Shown here one piece after another: positions 41,262 to 50,027 of a DNA stretch of 64,000 bases. Each line of letters starts with the position of its first letter. The first letter of the stretch is position 1. The translations under genes and the position numbers were made by a program. The notes under the pieces are model-generated. The model did no database searches, was not told the DNA's origin, and was given only the letters and a program-made list of their open reading frames with translations. The DNA is from Massilia atriviolacea (GTDB lineage Bacteria; Pseudomonadota; Gammaproteobacteria; Burkholderiales; Burkholderiaceae_D), in contig NZ_RXLQ01000008.1 in the NCBI RefSeq assembly GCF_003953935.1, positions 248,001 through 312,000 on the forward strand, read 5' to 3'.

Positions 41262-41810
41262 GTGAAAGTACACCATTTGCTGTTGCTGGGCGCACTGGCG
41301 GGAAGCAGCAGTGCCTGCTTAGCGCACAGCGATACCATCGTTAATTTTTCTCCGGAAGGCATGATGGACGCCATTCCCGACACGTTCCGGCCCGCTCAGC
41401 TGAACGTGGCCTTCGCCGCTGCAGGTGAGAAACACCCTGTCGCCAGCGTGACGCTGCGCCTCGGCGAGCACATGACGACGCTGCCGTCCTGCATCGTGGC
41501 GCTGCTGCCGTCACGGACGATGGCGCAGGTCAGCGCCAGTGCCTCCTGGTACCATCTGAACGGCGGTACGCTGCCGCCCTACCTCGGCATTCACTTTGCC
41601 GCGCCCCGGACAGGCCGTGGGAACAGGCAAGGAACGCATGTCGCCTTCTTGTTCAACTTGCGCACGGCAAAAATAATCAATATCAAAAAGGTGGTCACCG
41701 GTCGCGCCGAAGGAACCCAACGTTCCGTCGGCATGGGACTGTTGCAACGATGTTCAGCGCAGGAACTTGACGCGGTGTTTGACCCGATGCACCGAGTCAA
41801 CGTGCGATGA
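41262..41810 (+). CDS. Unknown exported protein (182 aa)
   Basis: The frame starts at GTG 41262. The N-terminus MKVHHLLLLGALAGSSSACLA looks like a signal peptide. The mature part begins HSDTIVNFSPEGMMDAIPDTF and holds two further Cys (TLPSCIVALL and LQRCSAQ) that could form a disulfide. No family is recognised. It may be cotranscribed with the questin-oxidase-family gene. Its 3' end overlaps the convergent propeller gene by 14 bases. Confidence 0.62.
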   Translation: MKVHHLLLLGALAGSSSACLAHSDTIVNFSPEGMMDAIPDTFRPAQLNVAFAAAGEKHPVASVTLRLGEHMTTLPSCIVALLPSRTMAQVSASASWYHLNGGTLPPYLGIHFAAPRTGRGNRQGTHVAFLFNLRTAKIINIKKVVTGRAEGTQRSVGMGLLQRCSAQELDAVFDPMHRVNVR

Positions 41811-43071
41811 TGTCACCCACCAGGTCGCCTTTGAGCACCAGGGTCGAGCGGCCATCGTCGCCCAGCAGGAACACGCCGCGCCCGTTGGAATACAAAATCC
41901 GGCCGGACGGCGTCAGGTCGTAGGAAGCCACATTGCTCGCCAGTACACGCTCGTCGCCGCGGCGGCTGCGCTGCACCAGTTGCCAGCTGGCCGGCACCAG
42001 CGAGGGCACGCCGGCCACCATGTTTTCGCTGCGCAGGGCCTTCTCGGCATCGATGCGCTTGCCCTTGAGGATGATCGCCCTGACGTCGGCCTGGGCCGAC
42101 GGCCCGCCCGCGCCGGTCAGCGGCTTGCGGCTGTACATCATCGAGAAAAAATTCAGGTAGTGGAATACCGCGCGCAGCAGGCGGAAGGGGAATAGCACAG
42201 CGTCGAGCAGGAGATTGCCGCTGCTGTATTGCGGCGCTTCGTACGGGCGCCGGATGAACAGCAGGTCGCCATTGGCGCTCACGCGCGGATGCAGGAAGTC
42301 GGTGTTGGCGTCGTCGAGCACGGTTTCCAGCTGGCCCGAACGCAGGTCCAGTTTCTGGATGGTGCTGTGGCCGAGCGCCACGACCATGCCCTGCTTGTCG
42401 CGCGCCAAGCCGGCCGACTGGTAGACGATGGTGTCATCGTCGCACCAGGCCGGCGCCGAATCGGCCGTGTCGCCGCCGGTCAGTTCGCGCAGCCTGTTGC
42501 CGTCCACATCGAGCGTGGCGATGTTGGTGCTGCTGTCGCGCGACGCGGATGTGCAGACCAGCTTGCCGGTCTGGCGGTTCAGGTGCAGGTCGCTCAGGTC
42601 GAGGTGCTGGCGGTGCACGATGCGGGTTTCGACGCCGCTTTCCAGGTTGAGCGCGAACAGGCCGCCGATCGTTTCGTCGCGCAGGAAATACAGGATCGAT
42701 TGCTGCTGGTCGAACTGGGCCGAGGTGTGCCGGATGGCGCTCTCGGCGCCGCCGAACTGCTTCATCTGGCCGTAGGCGGCCACTTCGAAGCTGGTGTTTT
42801 TCTTCCACGAATTGCGCTCGTTGCTGCGCGCGAGGCGGTCTTCGGTTTCCTGGATGTAGGGGCTGTGCAACTGGCGCAGCGCGCCGCCGTCGGGCTGGTA
42901 GAACAGGTTGCCGTTCGAAATATAAGCCACGCCGATGCCGGCCAGGCTGGCCGAACCGGGGGCGGCGGGCGTCCCGGGCGTGGCGCCGGGCGCGCCTTGC
43001 GGCGCGTCGGTCACGCGGTAGAACAGGATGACCAGGCAGACCAGCAGCGCAAAACCGATAAGAAAGACCAC
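41797..43071 (-). CDS. Membrane-anchored TolB-like beta-propeller protein
   Basis: The roughly 424-residue protein has an N-terminal membrane anchor (VVFLIGFALLVCLVILFY), then a Pro/Gly/Ala linker, and a C-terminal region with blades of the TolB/WD40-like PD40 type. Examples are LDVDGNRLRELTGGDTADSAPAW, NTDFLHPRVSANGDLLFIRR and YDLTPSGRILYSNGRGVFLL. A hydrophobic segment about LLLDAVLFPFRLLRAVFHYL interrupts the propeller. I chose GTG 43071, seven bases after GAGGAG; the frame stays open five more codons to a TTG. No partner gene is evident. Confidence 0.72.
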   Translation of the reverse strand: MVFLIGFALLVCLVILFYRVTDAPQGAPGATPGTPAAPGSASLAGIGVAYISNGNLFYQPDGGALRQLHSPYIQETEDRLARSNERNSWKKNTSFEVAAYGQMKQFGGAESAIRHTSAQFDQQQSILYFLRDETIGGLFALNLESGVETRIVHRQHLDLSDLHLNRQTGKLVCTSASRDSSTNIATLDVDGNRLRELTGGDTADSAPAWCDDDTIVYQSAGLARDKQGMVVALGHSTIQKLDLRSGQLETVLDDANTDFLHPRVSANGDLLFIRRPYEAPQYSSGNLLLDAVLFPFRLLRAVFHYLNFFSMMYSRKPLTGAGGPSAQADVRAIILKGKRIDAEKALRSENMVAGVPSLVPASWQLVQRSRRGDERVLASNVASYDLTPSGRILYSNGRGVFLLGDDGRSTLVLKGDLVGDIIAR

Positions 43072-43165
43072 CAGGCAACTCCTCAATCAATGGGCGGGAC
43101 AGGAAAGGGCCTTACTATACTTGCTTCGTGTTGGTGAAAGATACACTATTTGTCACGACGGGCTG

Positions 43166-43957
43166 TCAGCGTGCTTCCTCTCCGGCAAAAAACGCGGACG
43201 GCGAACTGCCGAAGGTCTTCTTGAACATCGCCGAAAACGCCGACTGGCTGGCGTAACCGAGTTCCCCGGCCACCTGCGAGAGCGGCATGCCGCGCGCGAT
43301 CAGCGGCGCCGCGTGCGCCAGGCGCACTTGCTGGCGCCAGTGGCCGAAGCGCATGCCCAGCTCGCGTTCGAACAGGCGCGTCAGGGTGCGTTCGGAGGCG
43401 CCGACCCGGCTCGCCCACTGGCCCAGGGTCAGCTCGCTGGCCGGGTTGTCGATCAGGGCCGCGCACAGGGCCTTGATGCGCTTGTCCTGCGGCAGCGGCA
43501 CGCGCATCGGCCGCGTGGCCGTGCCGGGCAGTTCGTCGAGGATCAGTTCGGCCAGCAGCGTTTCGCGCGGGCCCGGACCGGTCTGGCCGAGGGCGACGAT
43601 CAGTTCGCGCAGCAGCGCCGAGACGGCCAGCACCCGGCATTCCTCGCCCTCGAAGGGCGCGCGCGCAGCCAGGATGCCGAGCGGACGCAGGCGCGCGTTT
43701 TCCAGCACATGGATCGCATGGACCACCTCCGGGGCGATCCAGATCGCCCGCAGCGGCGGCACGATCCAGCTGGAGCCGGGCGTGGTCACGCGCAGCACCC
43801 CGGAGAGGGCGAAGGTGAGCTGGCCCCAGGCATGGCGGTGCGGATCGAGCGACTGGGTCACGTCGAGGTCGCGTGCCAGCGCGCGCACCGGCCGCGCCGG
43901 CGTCGGGGCCAGGTCGGGCGGCTGGAAACGGGTATCGGTGAGGATGGTCAGGGACAT
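43166..43957 (-). CDS. AraC-family transcriptional regulator
   Basis: The 263-residue protein has an N-terminal cupin sensing domain (PHRHAWGQLTFALSGVLRV, with WIAPEVVHAIHVL). Its C-terminal AraC-type double helix-turn-helix holds ELTLGQWASRVGASERTLTRLF and LSQVAGELGYASQSAFSAMFKK. This layout matches the NimR/YeaM group, which controls a divergent MFS exporter gene. Here an MFS gene indeed starts 102 bases away on the other strand, so it is the likely target. The intergenic region should hold the operator. Confidence 0.9.
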   Translation of the reverse strand: MSLTILTDTRFQPPDLAPTPARPVRALARDLDVTQSLDPHRHAWGQLTFALSGVLRVTTPGSSWIVPPLRAIWIAPEVVHAIHVLENARLRPLGILAARAPFEGEECRVLAVSALLRELIVALGQTGPGPRETLLAELILDELPGTATRPMRVPLPQDKRIKALCAALIDNPASELTLGQWASRVGASERTLTRLFERELGMRFGHWRQQVRLAHAAPLIARGMPLSQVAGELGYASQSAFSAMFKKTFGSSPSAFFAGEEAR

Positions 43958-44059
43958 GGCGCGTTGAAATGGCGGATTTGCGACAAAGTATGGCTTCCTG
44001 TCTCAAAACTGTCGATTGCTTTTTGCATACACTGGGGTCTGCCCAACCAAGGATGCTCC

Positions 44060-45268
44060 ATGAACACACCTCCACTGCGCGACGATGCGCGCGTCATCGG
44101 CCTCGTGAGCCTGGCGCACGGCGTATCGCACTTCTATCACCTGATCCTGGCGGCCCTGTTCCCCTGGCTGAAACCGGCCTTCGGCCTCTCGTATGCCCAG
44201 CTGGGGCTGTTGATGACGGTATTCTTCGTGGTCTCCGGCGTCGGCCAGGCCCTGTCCGGTTTTGTGGTGGACAAGGTGGGCGCGCGCCGCGTGCTGTTCG
44301 CCGGTCTGGCGCTGCTGGGCACGGCGGCCCTGGTGCTGGCCGGCGCGCAGAGCTACGGCATGCTTGCGGCCGGATCGATGCTGGCGGGCATGGGCAACGC
44401 CGTGTTCCACCCGGCCGACTACACCTTGCTCAACCAGCGCGTGAGCCGCGCGCGCATCGCCCACGCCTTTTCGCTGCACGGCATCAGCGGCAACCTGGGC
44501 TGGGCGGCGGCGCCGGCGTTTTTGGCTGGCATCGCCGCGCTGGCCGGCTGGCGCGTGGCGCTGCTGTCGGCCGCCGCCATTCCCTTCGCCACGCTGGCGC
44601 TGCTGTTCGCCCAGCGCCGCTACCTGCGCGCCGACCCGGCTCCGGCGCAGGCGGCCGGCGCGGCGCGGGACAGCTCGTTCGCCTTCATGAAGCTGCCGGC
44701 AGTATGGATGAGCTTCGGCTTCTTTTTCCTGACCGCCATCGCGCTGGGCGGCATCCAGAGTTTTTCCTCGGCCAGCCTGGTGGCGCTGTACGGCATTTCG
44801 CTGGCCTCGGCCACCACCGCCTACACGGCCTACATGCTGGCCTCGGCCGCCGGCATGGTGCTGGGCGGCTTTCTGGCGACCCGCGCCCAGCGCCACGACC
44901 GCACCATCGCGCTGTCCTTCGTGTGCGCCGCGCTGATGGCGCTGCTGGTGGGCGCGGCCGTGGTGCCGGGCTGGATGGCGGTGGCGCTGATGGGCGGCAT
45001 CGGCCTGGCGGCCGGCGTCGCAGGCCCCTCGCGCGACCTGCTGATCCGCGCTGCCGCACCCAAGAACGCGACAGGCCGCGTGTTCGGCATCGTTTATTCC
45101 GGCCTCGACAGCGGGCTGGCGCTCGGTCCGCTGTTGTTCGGCGCCATGATGGACGGCGGCCATCCGGCCTGGGTGTTCGGCTGCATCGCCCTGTTCCAGG
45201 TGCTGGCGATCGGCACTGCGCTGACCGTGGGCGGCAGCAGCCGCGCGCCTGCGCTCAGGCAAGCCTGA
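44060..45268 (+). CDS. MFS transporter, fosmidomycin-resistance (Fsr)-like
   Basis: This 402-residue 12-segment major facilitator resembles Fsr. It starts with LAHGVSHFYHLILAALFPWLKPAFGLSYAQLG, has the motif A-like GFVVDKVGARRVLFAG, and a conserved GNAVFHPADYTLL. Proteins of this type export drugs or metabolites; the substrate here is unknown. ATG 44060 follows AAGGA. It is divergent from an AraC regulator that likely controls it. Confidence 0.88.
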   Translation: MNTPPLRDDARVIGLVSLAHGVSHFYHLILAALFPWLKPAFGLSYAQLGLLMTVFFVVSGVGQALSGFVVDKVGARRVLFAGLALLGTAALVLAGAQSYGMLAAGSMLAGMGNAVFHPADYTLLNQRVSRARIAHAFSLHGISGNLGWAAAPAFLAGIAALAGWRVALLSAAAIPFATLALLFAQRRYLRADPAPAQAAGAARDSSFAFMKLPAVWMSFGFFFLTAIALGGIQSFSSASLVALYGISLASATTAYTAYMLASAAGMVLGGFLATRAQRHDRTIALSFVCAALMALLVGAAVVPGWMAVALMGGIGLAAGVAGPSRDLLIRAAAPKNATGRVFGIVYSGLDSGLALGPLLFGAMMDGGHPAWVFGCIALFQVLAIGTALTVGGSSRAPALRQA

Positions 45269-45281
45269 ACCGGGCGCGGCC

Positions 45282-46013
45282 TCAGGTGACCGGGCACAGG
45301 CTGGCCACCCCGAGCAGGGCGTAGCGCACCCGGTACGGCCTGAAGCCGAGGATGGTCTTGAAACGCCGCAGCCCCTCGGAGGCGCCGAACCAGGTGTCGT
45401 ACATGGCGTAGCGCACGGTGCGCTCGGAAATGAGCAGGCTGACGATTTCGACGATCATGAAGTGCATCACGCCATCGTTGTTGCGGTAGCCGAGCAGGCG
45501 CGAGAACAGGGCGAAATTGCCGTACATGCCCAGTTCGCAGTAAGCCACCAGCTTGCCGGACCTGTCGAGCACGCCGAAATAGCGGAAGTTGCCCTGGTCG
45601 GTGAAATGGGCGACGCGGTCCTGGTAAGCCTCGCCCATGGGCCGGCCCTGGCGCTCGGGCAGGGACTGGTTGATGGCGTGGATGTCGTCGACATAGCGGT
45701 TGCGGTCGATGCGGGCGAATTGATAGCCGCGCGCCTGGGCCCGCCGCGCAAAATACCCGCCCCAGTTGCGTTCGCCGATCGATTCGCGGTACTGCGCGCC
45801 GGAGGCGAATTGCCCGGTGTCGAGCAGGGCCGCGCCGATGGTCTTGTTGCCGATGATGCGGTAGCGCGGGTGGCGCCGGGTGAAGTTGCGGTAGGTGGCG
45901 CCGACCTCGGCCGGCGCCAGCGCCATGTCGAATTGCAGGTGAGCGAGCGGCAGTTTGACGATCGCGGCGGCCGTGTCCCACAGGCGCCGGAGCCGTGACA
46001 GCGTGCTGAGCAT
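45282..46013 (-). CDS. Unknown protein, possible GNAT/FemAB-type acyltransferase
   Basis: The 243-residue product has no signal peptide. The second half, HFTDQGNFRYFGVLDRSGKLVAYCELGMYG through RNNDGVMHFMIVEIV and RYAMYDTWFGASEGLRRFKTILGF, has the order of a GNAT or FemAB-like fold: beta strand with lipid/acyl-CoA-binding turn, then a C-terminal strand with 'GL..FK..LGF'. This is pattern recognition rather than a firm family match. It lies 13 bases from the end of the convergent MFS gene. The upstream gap of 232 bases to rraA is divergent with no motif I can name. Confidence 0.6.
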   Translation of the reverse strand: MLSTLSRLRRLWDTAAAIVKLPLAHLQFDMALAPAEVGATYRNFTRRHPRYRIIGNKTIGAALLDTGQFASGAQYRESIGERNWGGYFARRAQARGYQFARIDRNRYVDDIHAINQSLPERQGRPMGEAYQDRVAHFTDQGNFRYFGVLDRSGKLVAYCELGMYGNFALFSRLLGYRNNDGVMHFMIVEIVSLLISERTVRYAMYDTWFGASEGLRRFKTILGFRPYRVRYALLGVASLCPVT

Positions 46014-46245
46014 GCATGTCCCCTTGACGAGAAAGAGGCACCGATTATGGCGCGCCGGCGGCGCCGCGTCAGCCGCTGTCTGCGCCTGGCTTGCGACACA
46101 TCACGCGCGCCGCGCATGCCGTATTGTCGCGGGAACTTGAACGCCGGCGGCGCTGTCCGGCGCCATGCCGGCAAGGGCGGCATGGGCGCGGCGCCGGCAA
46201 TGGCTTAGAATCGTTCTCATTTCCCCACTTTGCGAGCGAGCCGAC

Positions 46246-46740
46246 ATGACTTTTGCCACCACCGATCTGTGCGACGACCACCCCGACCTGCTGGACGATG
46301 GCCGCCTGGCCGTGCTGCCGCCGGTATTCCGGCACTACGGCCAGAACCTGCGTTTTTGCGGCAGCGTGACCACCTTGAAAGTGTTTGAAGACAACGCCCT
46401 GGTGCGCGCGACGCTCGAAGCGCCCGGCAACGGCAATGTGCTGGTCATCGACGGCGGCGCCAGCCTGCGCCGGGCGCTGGTCGGCGGCCAGCTCGCCTTG
46501 TTGGCGCAAAACAATGGCTGGAGCGGCATCGTGGTCGATGGCTGCGTGCGCGACAGCGACGAGATCGACGCCTGCGCCATCGGCGTGCGGGCCTTGGGCA
46601 CGCATCCGCAAAAGAGCAGCAAGGCGGGCGCGGGCGAACGGAATGGACGCATCTGCGTCGGCGGGGTGGCGGTGCGGCCGGGCGACTGGTTGTATGCCGA
46701 TGCCGACGGCATCGTGGTGGCGCAGCAAAAGCTGGTCTGA
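46246..46740 (+). CDS. rraA: RraA-family protein (RNase E regulator / HMG aldolase fold)
   Basis: The 164-residue protein is close in length to E. coli RraA (161). It has TDLCDDHPD, RFCGSVTTLKVFEDN, LVIDGGASLRRALVGGQLA, WSGIVVDGCVRDSDEI and GVAVRPGDWLYADADGIVV. RraA binds RNase E and dampens mRNA decay. The RD-x2-E segment (RDSDE) is also the metal-binding signature of the related 4-hydroxy-4-methyl-2-oxoglutarate aldolases, so an enzymatic role is possible. The frame is open for 27 codons upstream; MTFATTDLCDDHPD matches the family start. Confidence 0.88.
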   Translation: MTFATTDLCDDHPDLLDDGRLAVLPPVFRHYGQNLRFCGSVTTLKVFEDNALVRATLEAPGNGNVLVIDGGASLRRALVGGQLALLAQNNGWSGIVVDGCVRDSDEIDACAIGVRALGTHPQKSSKAGAGERNGRICVGGVAVRPGDWLYADADGIVVAQQKLV

Positions 46741-46815
46741 CGGGGGAGGAAGAAGCGCGCTACGGCAAGAACAGCGCTGCGCGCGGCGGCCGCAGCCGCT
46801 GCGCGCAGCTGTCGA

Positions 46816-47406
46816 TCAGAACGGCGGCATGTCGAGCGCCTTGGCGACGTCGACCTTGAACTTGGCGGCCTGGTCGTCGTTGGGGATTTCCTTGGCCAGC
46901 GCCATGACGACCGCGCGCACATCGGTGGCGCCGTCGAAATGGTCGCTGCAGACGATTTCCGCCATCGGACCCACATACTTGACCAGGCAGCGCTGCAAGG
47001 TCGCCTTGATGTCGGCCGTCAGGCCCGGCGTGGCGGCCGGACGCGCGGCGGCGGTCTCCGCGCGCGGGGTGGCGCCGCCCAGCACGCCGGTGCCAGGCAA
47101 ATCGTCCAGGGTGCCGTCGAGGTAGCCCAGCACGATTTCGGTCGGCCAGTCCAGGCCGTCGGCATTGACGACGCCGGCCTTGTCCAGCGTCAGGCGCGCG
47201 TTTTTCATGGTGCGCATGATCGCCAGGCCATCGCGGCCGCGGCGGCCGCGGCACAGGATGAAGACGATCTTGCCGCCTTGCAGGTGGACCTGGGCCATGC
47301 GGTTGTCATCGCTGATGACCAGGGCGGTGCCGCTGACGCGCTGTGCGCAAAAGCCGGCGATCTGGTCGACCACGTCGATAAATGGCTGGAATTCCGGTTG
47401 TGACAT
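46816..47406 (-). CDS. DUF4388-like protein next to the Cache-HAMP sensors
   Basis: The 196-residue cytosolic protein has an N-terminal segment like DUF4388/PatA-type modules: GTALVISDDNRMAQVHLQGGKIVFILCRGRRGRDGLAIM, in which 'L..G.I......GR.G..AL' is characteristic. A Pro/Ala linker follows, then a helical C-terminal domain (LQRCLVKYVGPMAEIVCSDHF). It starts 21 bases after the stop of the Cache-HAMP gene with GAGAGG before the ATG, so it is in the same transcript and may be its cytoplasmic partner. Function unknown. Confidence 0.65.
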   Translation of the reverse strand: MSQPEFQPFIDVVDQIAGFCAQRVSGTALVISDDNRMAQVHLQGGKIVFILCRGRRGRDGLAIMRTMKNARLTLDKAGVVNADGLDWPTEIVLGYLDGTLDDLPGTGVLGGATPRAETAAARPAATPGLTADIKATLQRCLVKYVGPMAEIVCSDHFDGATDVRAVVMALAKEIPNDDQAAKFKVDVAKALDMPPF

Positions 47407-47427
47407 ATCAGTAACCTCTCATCGGTA

Positions 47428-48504
47428 TCAAACCTTTTTACGCAGGCGATCCATTGCCAGCTGGATGCTGACGCCGAGACGTTCGATGGCACGGGCCAAG
47501 GAGCCGATTTCATCGCCGCGGGCCGTTTGCGGGATGTCCACTTGCAGTTCGCCGTTGCTGAGCTGAACGGCAATCGCGGTCAGTTGGTTAATCGGGCGGG
47601 TCAGCGCCTTGCCGAGGAAAATCGCCACGCCGATGACCAGCGCCGCGACGGCGGCGATCAGGAGGCGCGCTTCGTTTTCCATCTTGTGCAGGGTGGCGAA
47701 GGCTTCATCGTAGTCCTGTTCGATCAGCACGGTCCAGCCTTGCGGCAGCTTGCGCACGAAACCGATCACCTTGCGTTCTTCCGAGGTGTAGGCCACGGGC
47801 GCGTCGGTGATGCCGGCCACTTTCAGCGCCGGATGGGCGGTGAAGTCCTGCAGCGCGGTCTGCACCTTGCCCGGGTCGCCATGGGCGATCACCTTGTTGC
47901 TGGCGTCGAGCAGGATCGCGCGGCCGGTCTTGCCGATGCGGATATCGGTGACGATCTTGGAAATATCGCCCAGGTTCATCGACATGGCCAGCACGCCGAC
48001 CAGGGCCGAGTTGATGTCGCGGATCGGGGTGGCCACGATCAGCGCCGGCTTGCCGGTGGTTTTGCTGATCGCCACCTGGCGGCCGACCGGCTGGCCCTTC
48101 ATCACGGCCTGGAAGTAGGAACGGTCGCCGTAATTGATCGGGGCCGCGCCGTCGTTACGGGCGGTGTTGGTGCCGTCCGGAGCGATGGTAAACATCAGGA
48201 ACGACCATTCGTAGGCCTTGCCGGTCGCTTTCAGCAGGGGAACCTGGCGCTCGCCGTTCATCGAGATCATGTCCTCCAGGCGGCTGGCCTGGTTCATGGC
48301 GTGCATATTGGTGTCGTCCCAGGCATTGATGCCGCTGGCAACCGTGTTCATGGTCAGCACCAGGCTTTGCGAGACGTTGTCGGTCAGTTCGCGCTGCGCC
48401 GCCCGGTCGCTGATCACCCACAGCGTGCACAGGGGGATCAGCGTCACCGCGAGCAAGGTCATGAGGACCTTGTGAAAAATATTGAAACTAAATTTTGAGT
48501 TCAT
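47428..48504 (-). CDS. Cache-HAMP membrane sensor lacking an output domain (paralogue 1)
   Basis: The 358-residue protein has a membrane segment at about 13-32, a periplasmic dCache sensor (AYEWSFLMFTIAPDG, NYGDRSYFQAVMKGQPVGRQVAISKTTGKPAL, GRAILLDASNKVIAHGDPG, GFVRKLPQGWTVLIEQDYDEAF), a second membrane segment (LLIAAVAALVIGVAIFLG) and a HAMP domain (ALTRPINQLTAIAVQLSNGEL). It stops right after HAMP at RLRKKV, where a chemoreceptor would continue for about 200 residues. The stop is clean and the paralogue at 48883-49959 ends at the same place, so this is the native form. A DUF4388-like gene follows 21 bases later. It must signal through a partner. Confidence 0.88.
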   Translation of the reverse strand: MNSKFSFNIFHKVLMTLLAVTLIPLCTLWVISDRAAQRELTDNVSQSLVLTMNTVASGINAWDDTNMHAMNQASRLEDMISMNGERQVPLLKATGKAYEWSFLMFTIAPDGTNTARNDGAAPINYGDRSYFQAVMKGQPVGRQVAISKTTGKPALIVATPIRDINSALVGVLAMSMNLGDISKIVTDIRIGKTGRAILLDASNKVIAHGDPGKVQTALQDFTAHPALKVAGITDAPVAYTSEERKVIGFVRKLPQGWTVLIEQDYDEAFATLHKMENEARLLIAAVAALVIGVAIFLGKALTRPINQLTAIAVQLSNGELQVDIPQTARGDEIGSLARAIERLGVSIQLAMDRLRKKV

Positions 48505-48572
48505 GCTGGGCCTTCGTAATAGAGGTCTGCTTGACGTGGCAGATCGGCCAGCGTATCGGACATCAAGGAACC

Positions 48573-48624
48573 GATTGCTGGGCCGACATTAAAACAAGGT
48601 GTCGGACTTTTGTATCTGGCAATC
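48573..48624 (-). ncRNA. Structured leader element of Cache-HAMP gene 1
   Basis: The 378-base gap 48505-48882 is the leader and promoter region of this gene. In the RNA, GATTGC pairs with GCAATC (48619-48624 with 48573-48578). Inside it CCGACA(C) pairs with (T)GTCGG (48599-48605 with 48583-48589). The gene at 48883 has the same fold at the same distance (69 bases) from its ATG, with paired substitutions in both stems. A further hairpin TCTGC/GCAGA nearer the start is identical in both. A TATAAT box (minus strand, near 48765-48770) lies in another conserved block and may be the promoter. Confidence 0.55.
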
Positions 48625-48882
48625 CCGTTCGCTGCTGCGCAAGGGGATCGTTCATTCGGAGGTCACTGTCGGTAGGATGCACTGTCCGTCATGGAGCGCG
48701 TCGCCGTTCAGTCATCTCGGGGCGCGATCGTCAGCAGTGATATTGGGTTGCTTGTAAGCACATTATTATACCGGTCTTTACGATCAGCTTGGGTATTGAG
48801 GCAATTCTCTGCGTGTTTCAGGAGAATTGCCCCGGTTTGTGTGTTTAGTGCAACGAGGTCACCGCGGATGATCGCTGGCCGT

Positions 48883-49959
48883 TCAACTCTTCTTGCGCAG
48901 GCGATCCATTGCCAGCTTGATACTGATGCCGAGGCGGTCGATGGCGCGGGCCAGGGCGCCGATTTCGTCGCCGCGTTCGGTCTGTTCGATGGTCACCTGC
49001 AGTTCGCCGTTACTGAGCTGGCGCGCAATCGCGGTCAGTTCGTTGATCGGACGGGTCAGTGCCTTGCCGAGGAAAATCGCGATCGCGATGACCAGCGCCA
49101 CGCTGGCCGCGATCAGGATCTGCGCATCTTTTTCCATCTGCTTCATGATGCGGAACGCTTCGTCGTAGTCCTGTTCGACCAGCAGGGTCCAGCCCTGCGG
49201 CAGCTTGCGCATGAAGCCGATGACCTTGCGGTCTTCCGCGTTGTACACCACCGGCGCCTTGTCGATGCCGGCTACCTTGAGGGCGGGATAAGCGCTGAAA
49301 TCCTGCAGCGCGCCGCGCACCTTGGACGTGTCGCCGTGGGCGATGACCTTGTTGCTGGCGTCGAGCAGGATGGCGCGGCCGGTTTCGCCGACGCGGATAT
49401 CGGTGACGATCTTGGAAATATCGGTCAGGTACATCGACATGGCCAGCACGCCGACCAGGTTGGCGCTGTCATCCTTGATCGGGGTGGCCAGGATCAGCGC
49501 GGGCTTGCCGCTGGTCTTGCCGATCACGACCTGGCGGCCGACCGGCGCGCCCTTGATGACTTGCTGGAAGTAGGAGCGGTCGCCGTAGGGGGTCAGGGGA
49601 CCGCCGTCGTTGCGGCCGACGTTGCTGCCGTCCGGCGCAACCGTAAACATCAGGTACGACCATTCGTAGGCGGTGCCGGTGACGCCCAGGATCGGGTTCT
49701 GGCGCTCGGCCTTCATCGACACCATGTCGGGCAGGTAGCCGAGCTGGGTCATGGCGCGCACATTGGTGTTGTCCCAGGCGTTGATGCCGTCGGCCACCGT
49801 ATCCATGGTCAGCACCAGGGCTTGCGAGACGTTGGCGGTCAACTGGCCTTGCGCTGCCTTGTTACTGACCAGCCACAAGGTAATCAGAGGAATCAGGGTC
49901 ACCGCCAGCAGGGTGATGAGTACTTTGTGGAAGATGTTTAGATTAAATTTTGAGTTCAT
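48883..49959 (-). CDS. Cache-HAMP membrane sensor lacking an output domain (paralogue 2)
   Basis: The 358-residue product is a close paralogue of the gene at 47428-48504 and has the same parts: membrane segment, dCache domain (EWSYLMFTVAPDG, YGDRSYFQQVIKGAPVGRQV, GRAILLDASNKVIAHGD, FMRKLPQGWTLLVEQDYDEAF), second membrane segment and HAMP (ALTRPINELTAIARQLSNGEL), ending at RLRKKS. I start it at MNSKFNLN, which aligns with MNSKFSFN of the paralogue; an ATG three codons upstream is possible. Divergence is highest in the ligand-facing part, suggesting two different ligands. It has its own leader. Confidence 0.88.
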   Translation of the reverse strand: MNSKFNLNIFHKVLITLLAVTLIPLITLWLVSNKAAQGQLTANVSQALVLTMDTVADGINAWDNTNVRAMTQLGYLPDMVSMKAERQNPILGVTGTAYEWSYLMFTVAPDGSNVGRNDGGPLTPYGDRSYFQQVIKGAPVGRQVVIGKTSGKPALILATPIKDDSANLVGVLAMSMYLTDISKIVTDIRVGETGRAILLDASNKVIAHGDTSKVRGALQDFSAYPALKVAGIDKAPVVYNAEDRKVIGFMRKLPQGWTLLVEQDYDEAFRIMKQMEKDAQILIAASVALVIAIAIFLGKALTRPINELTAIARQLSNGELQVTIEQTERGDEIGALARAIDRLGISIKLAMDRLRKKS

Positions 49960-50027
49960 GAGTTGCATTCGTAATGTAGGTCTGCTTGACGTGGCAGATC
50001 GGCCAGCGTATCGGACATCAAGACACC

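Noticed and set aside
47428-48504. Chemoreceptor truncated by frameshift
   Set aside because: The stop is clean, the next gene starts 21 bases later with its own ribosome site, and the tandem paralogue ends at the same residue.
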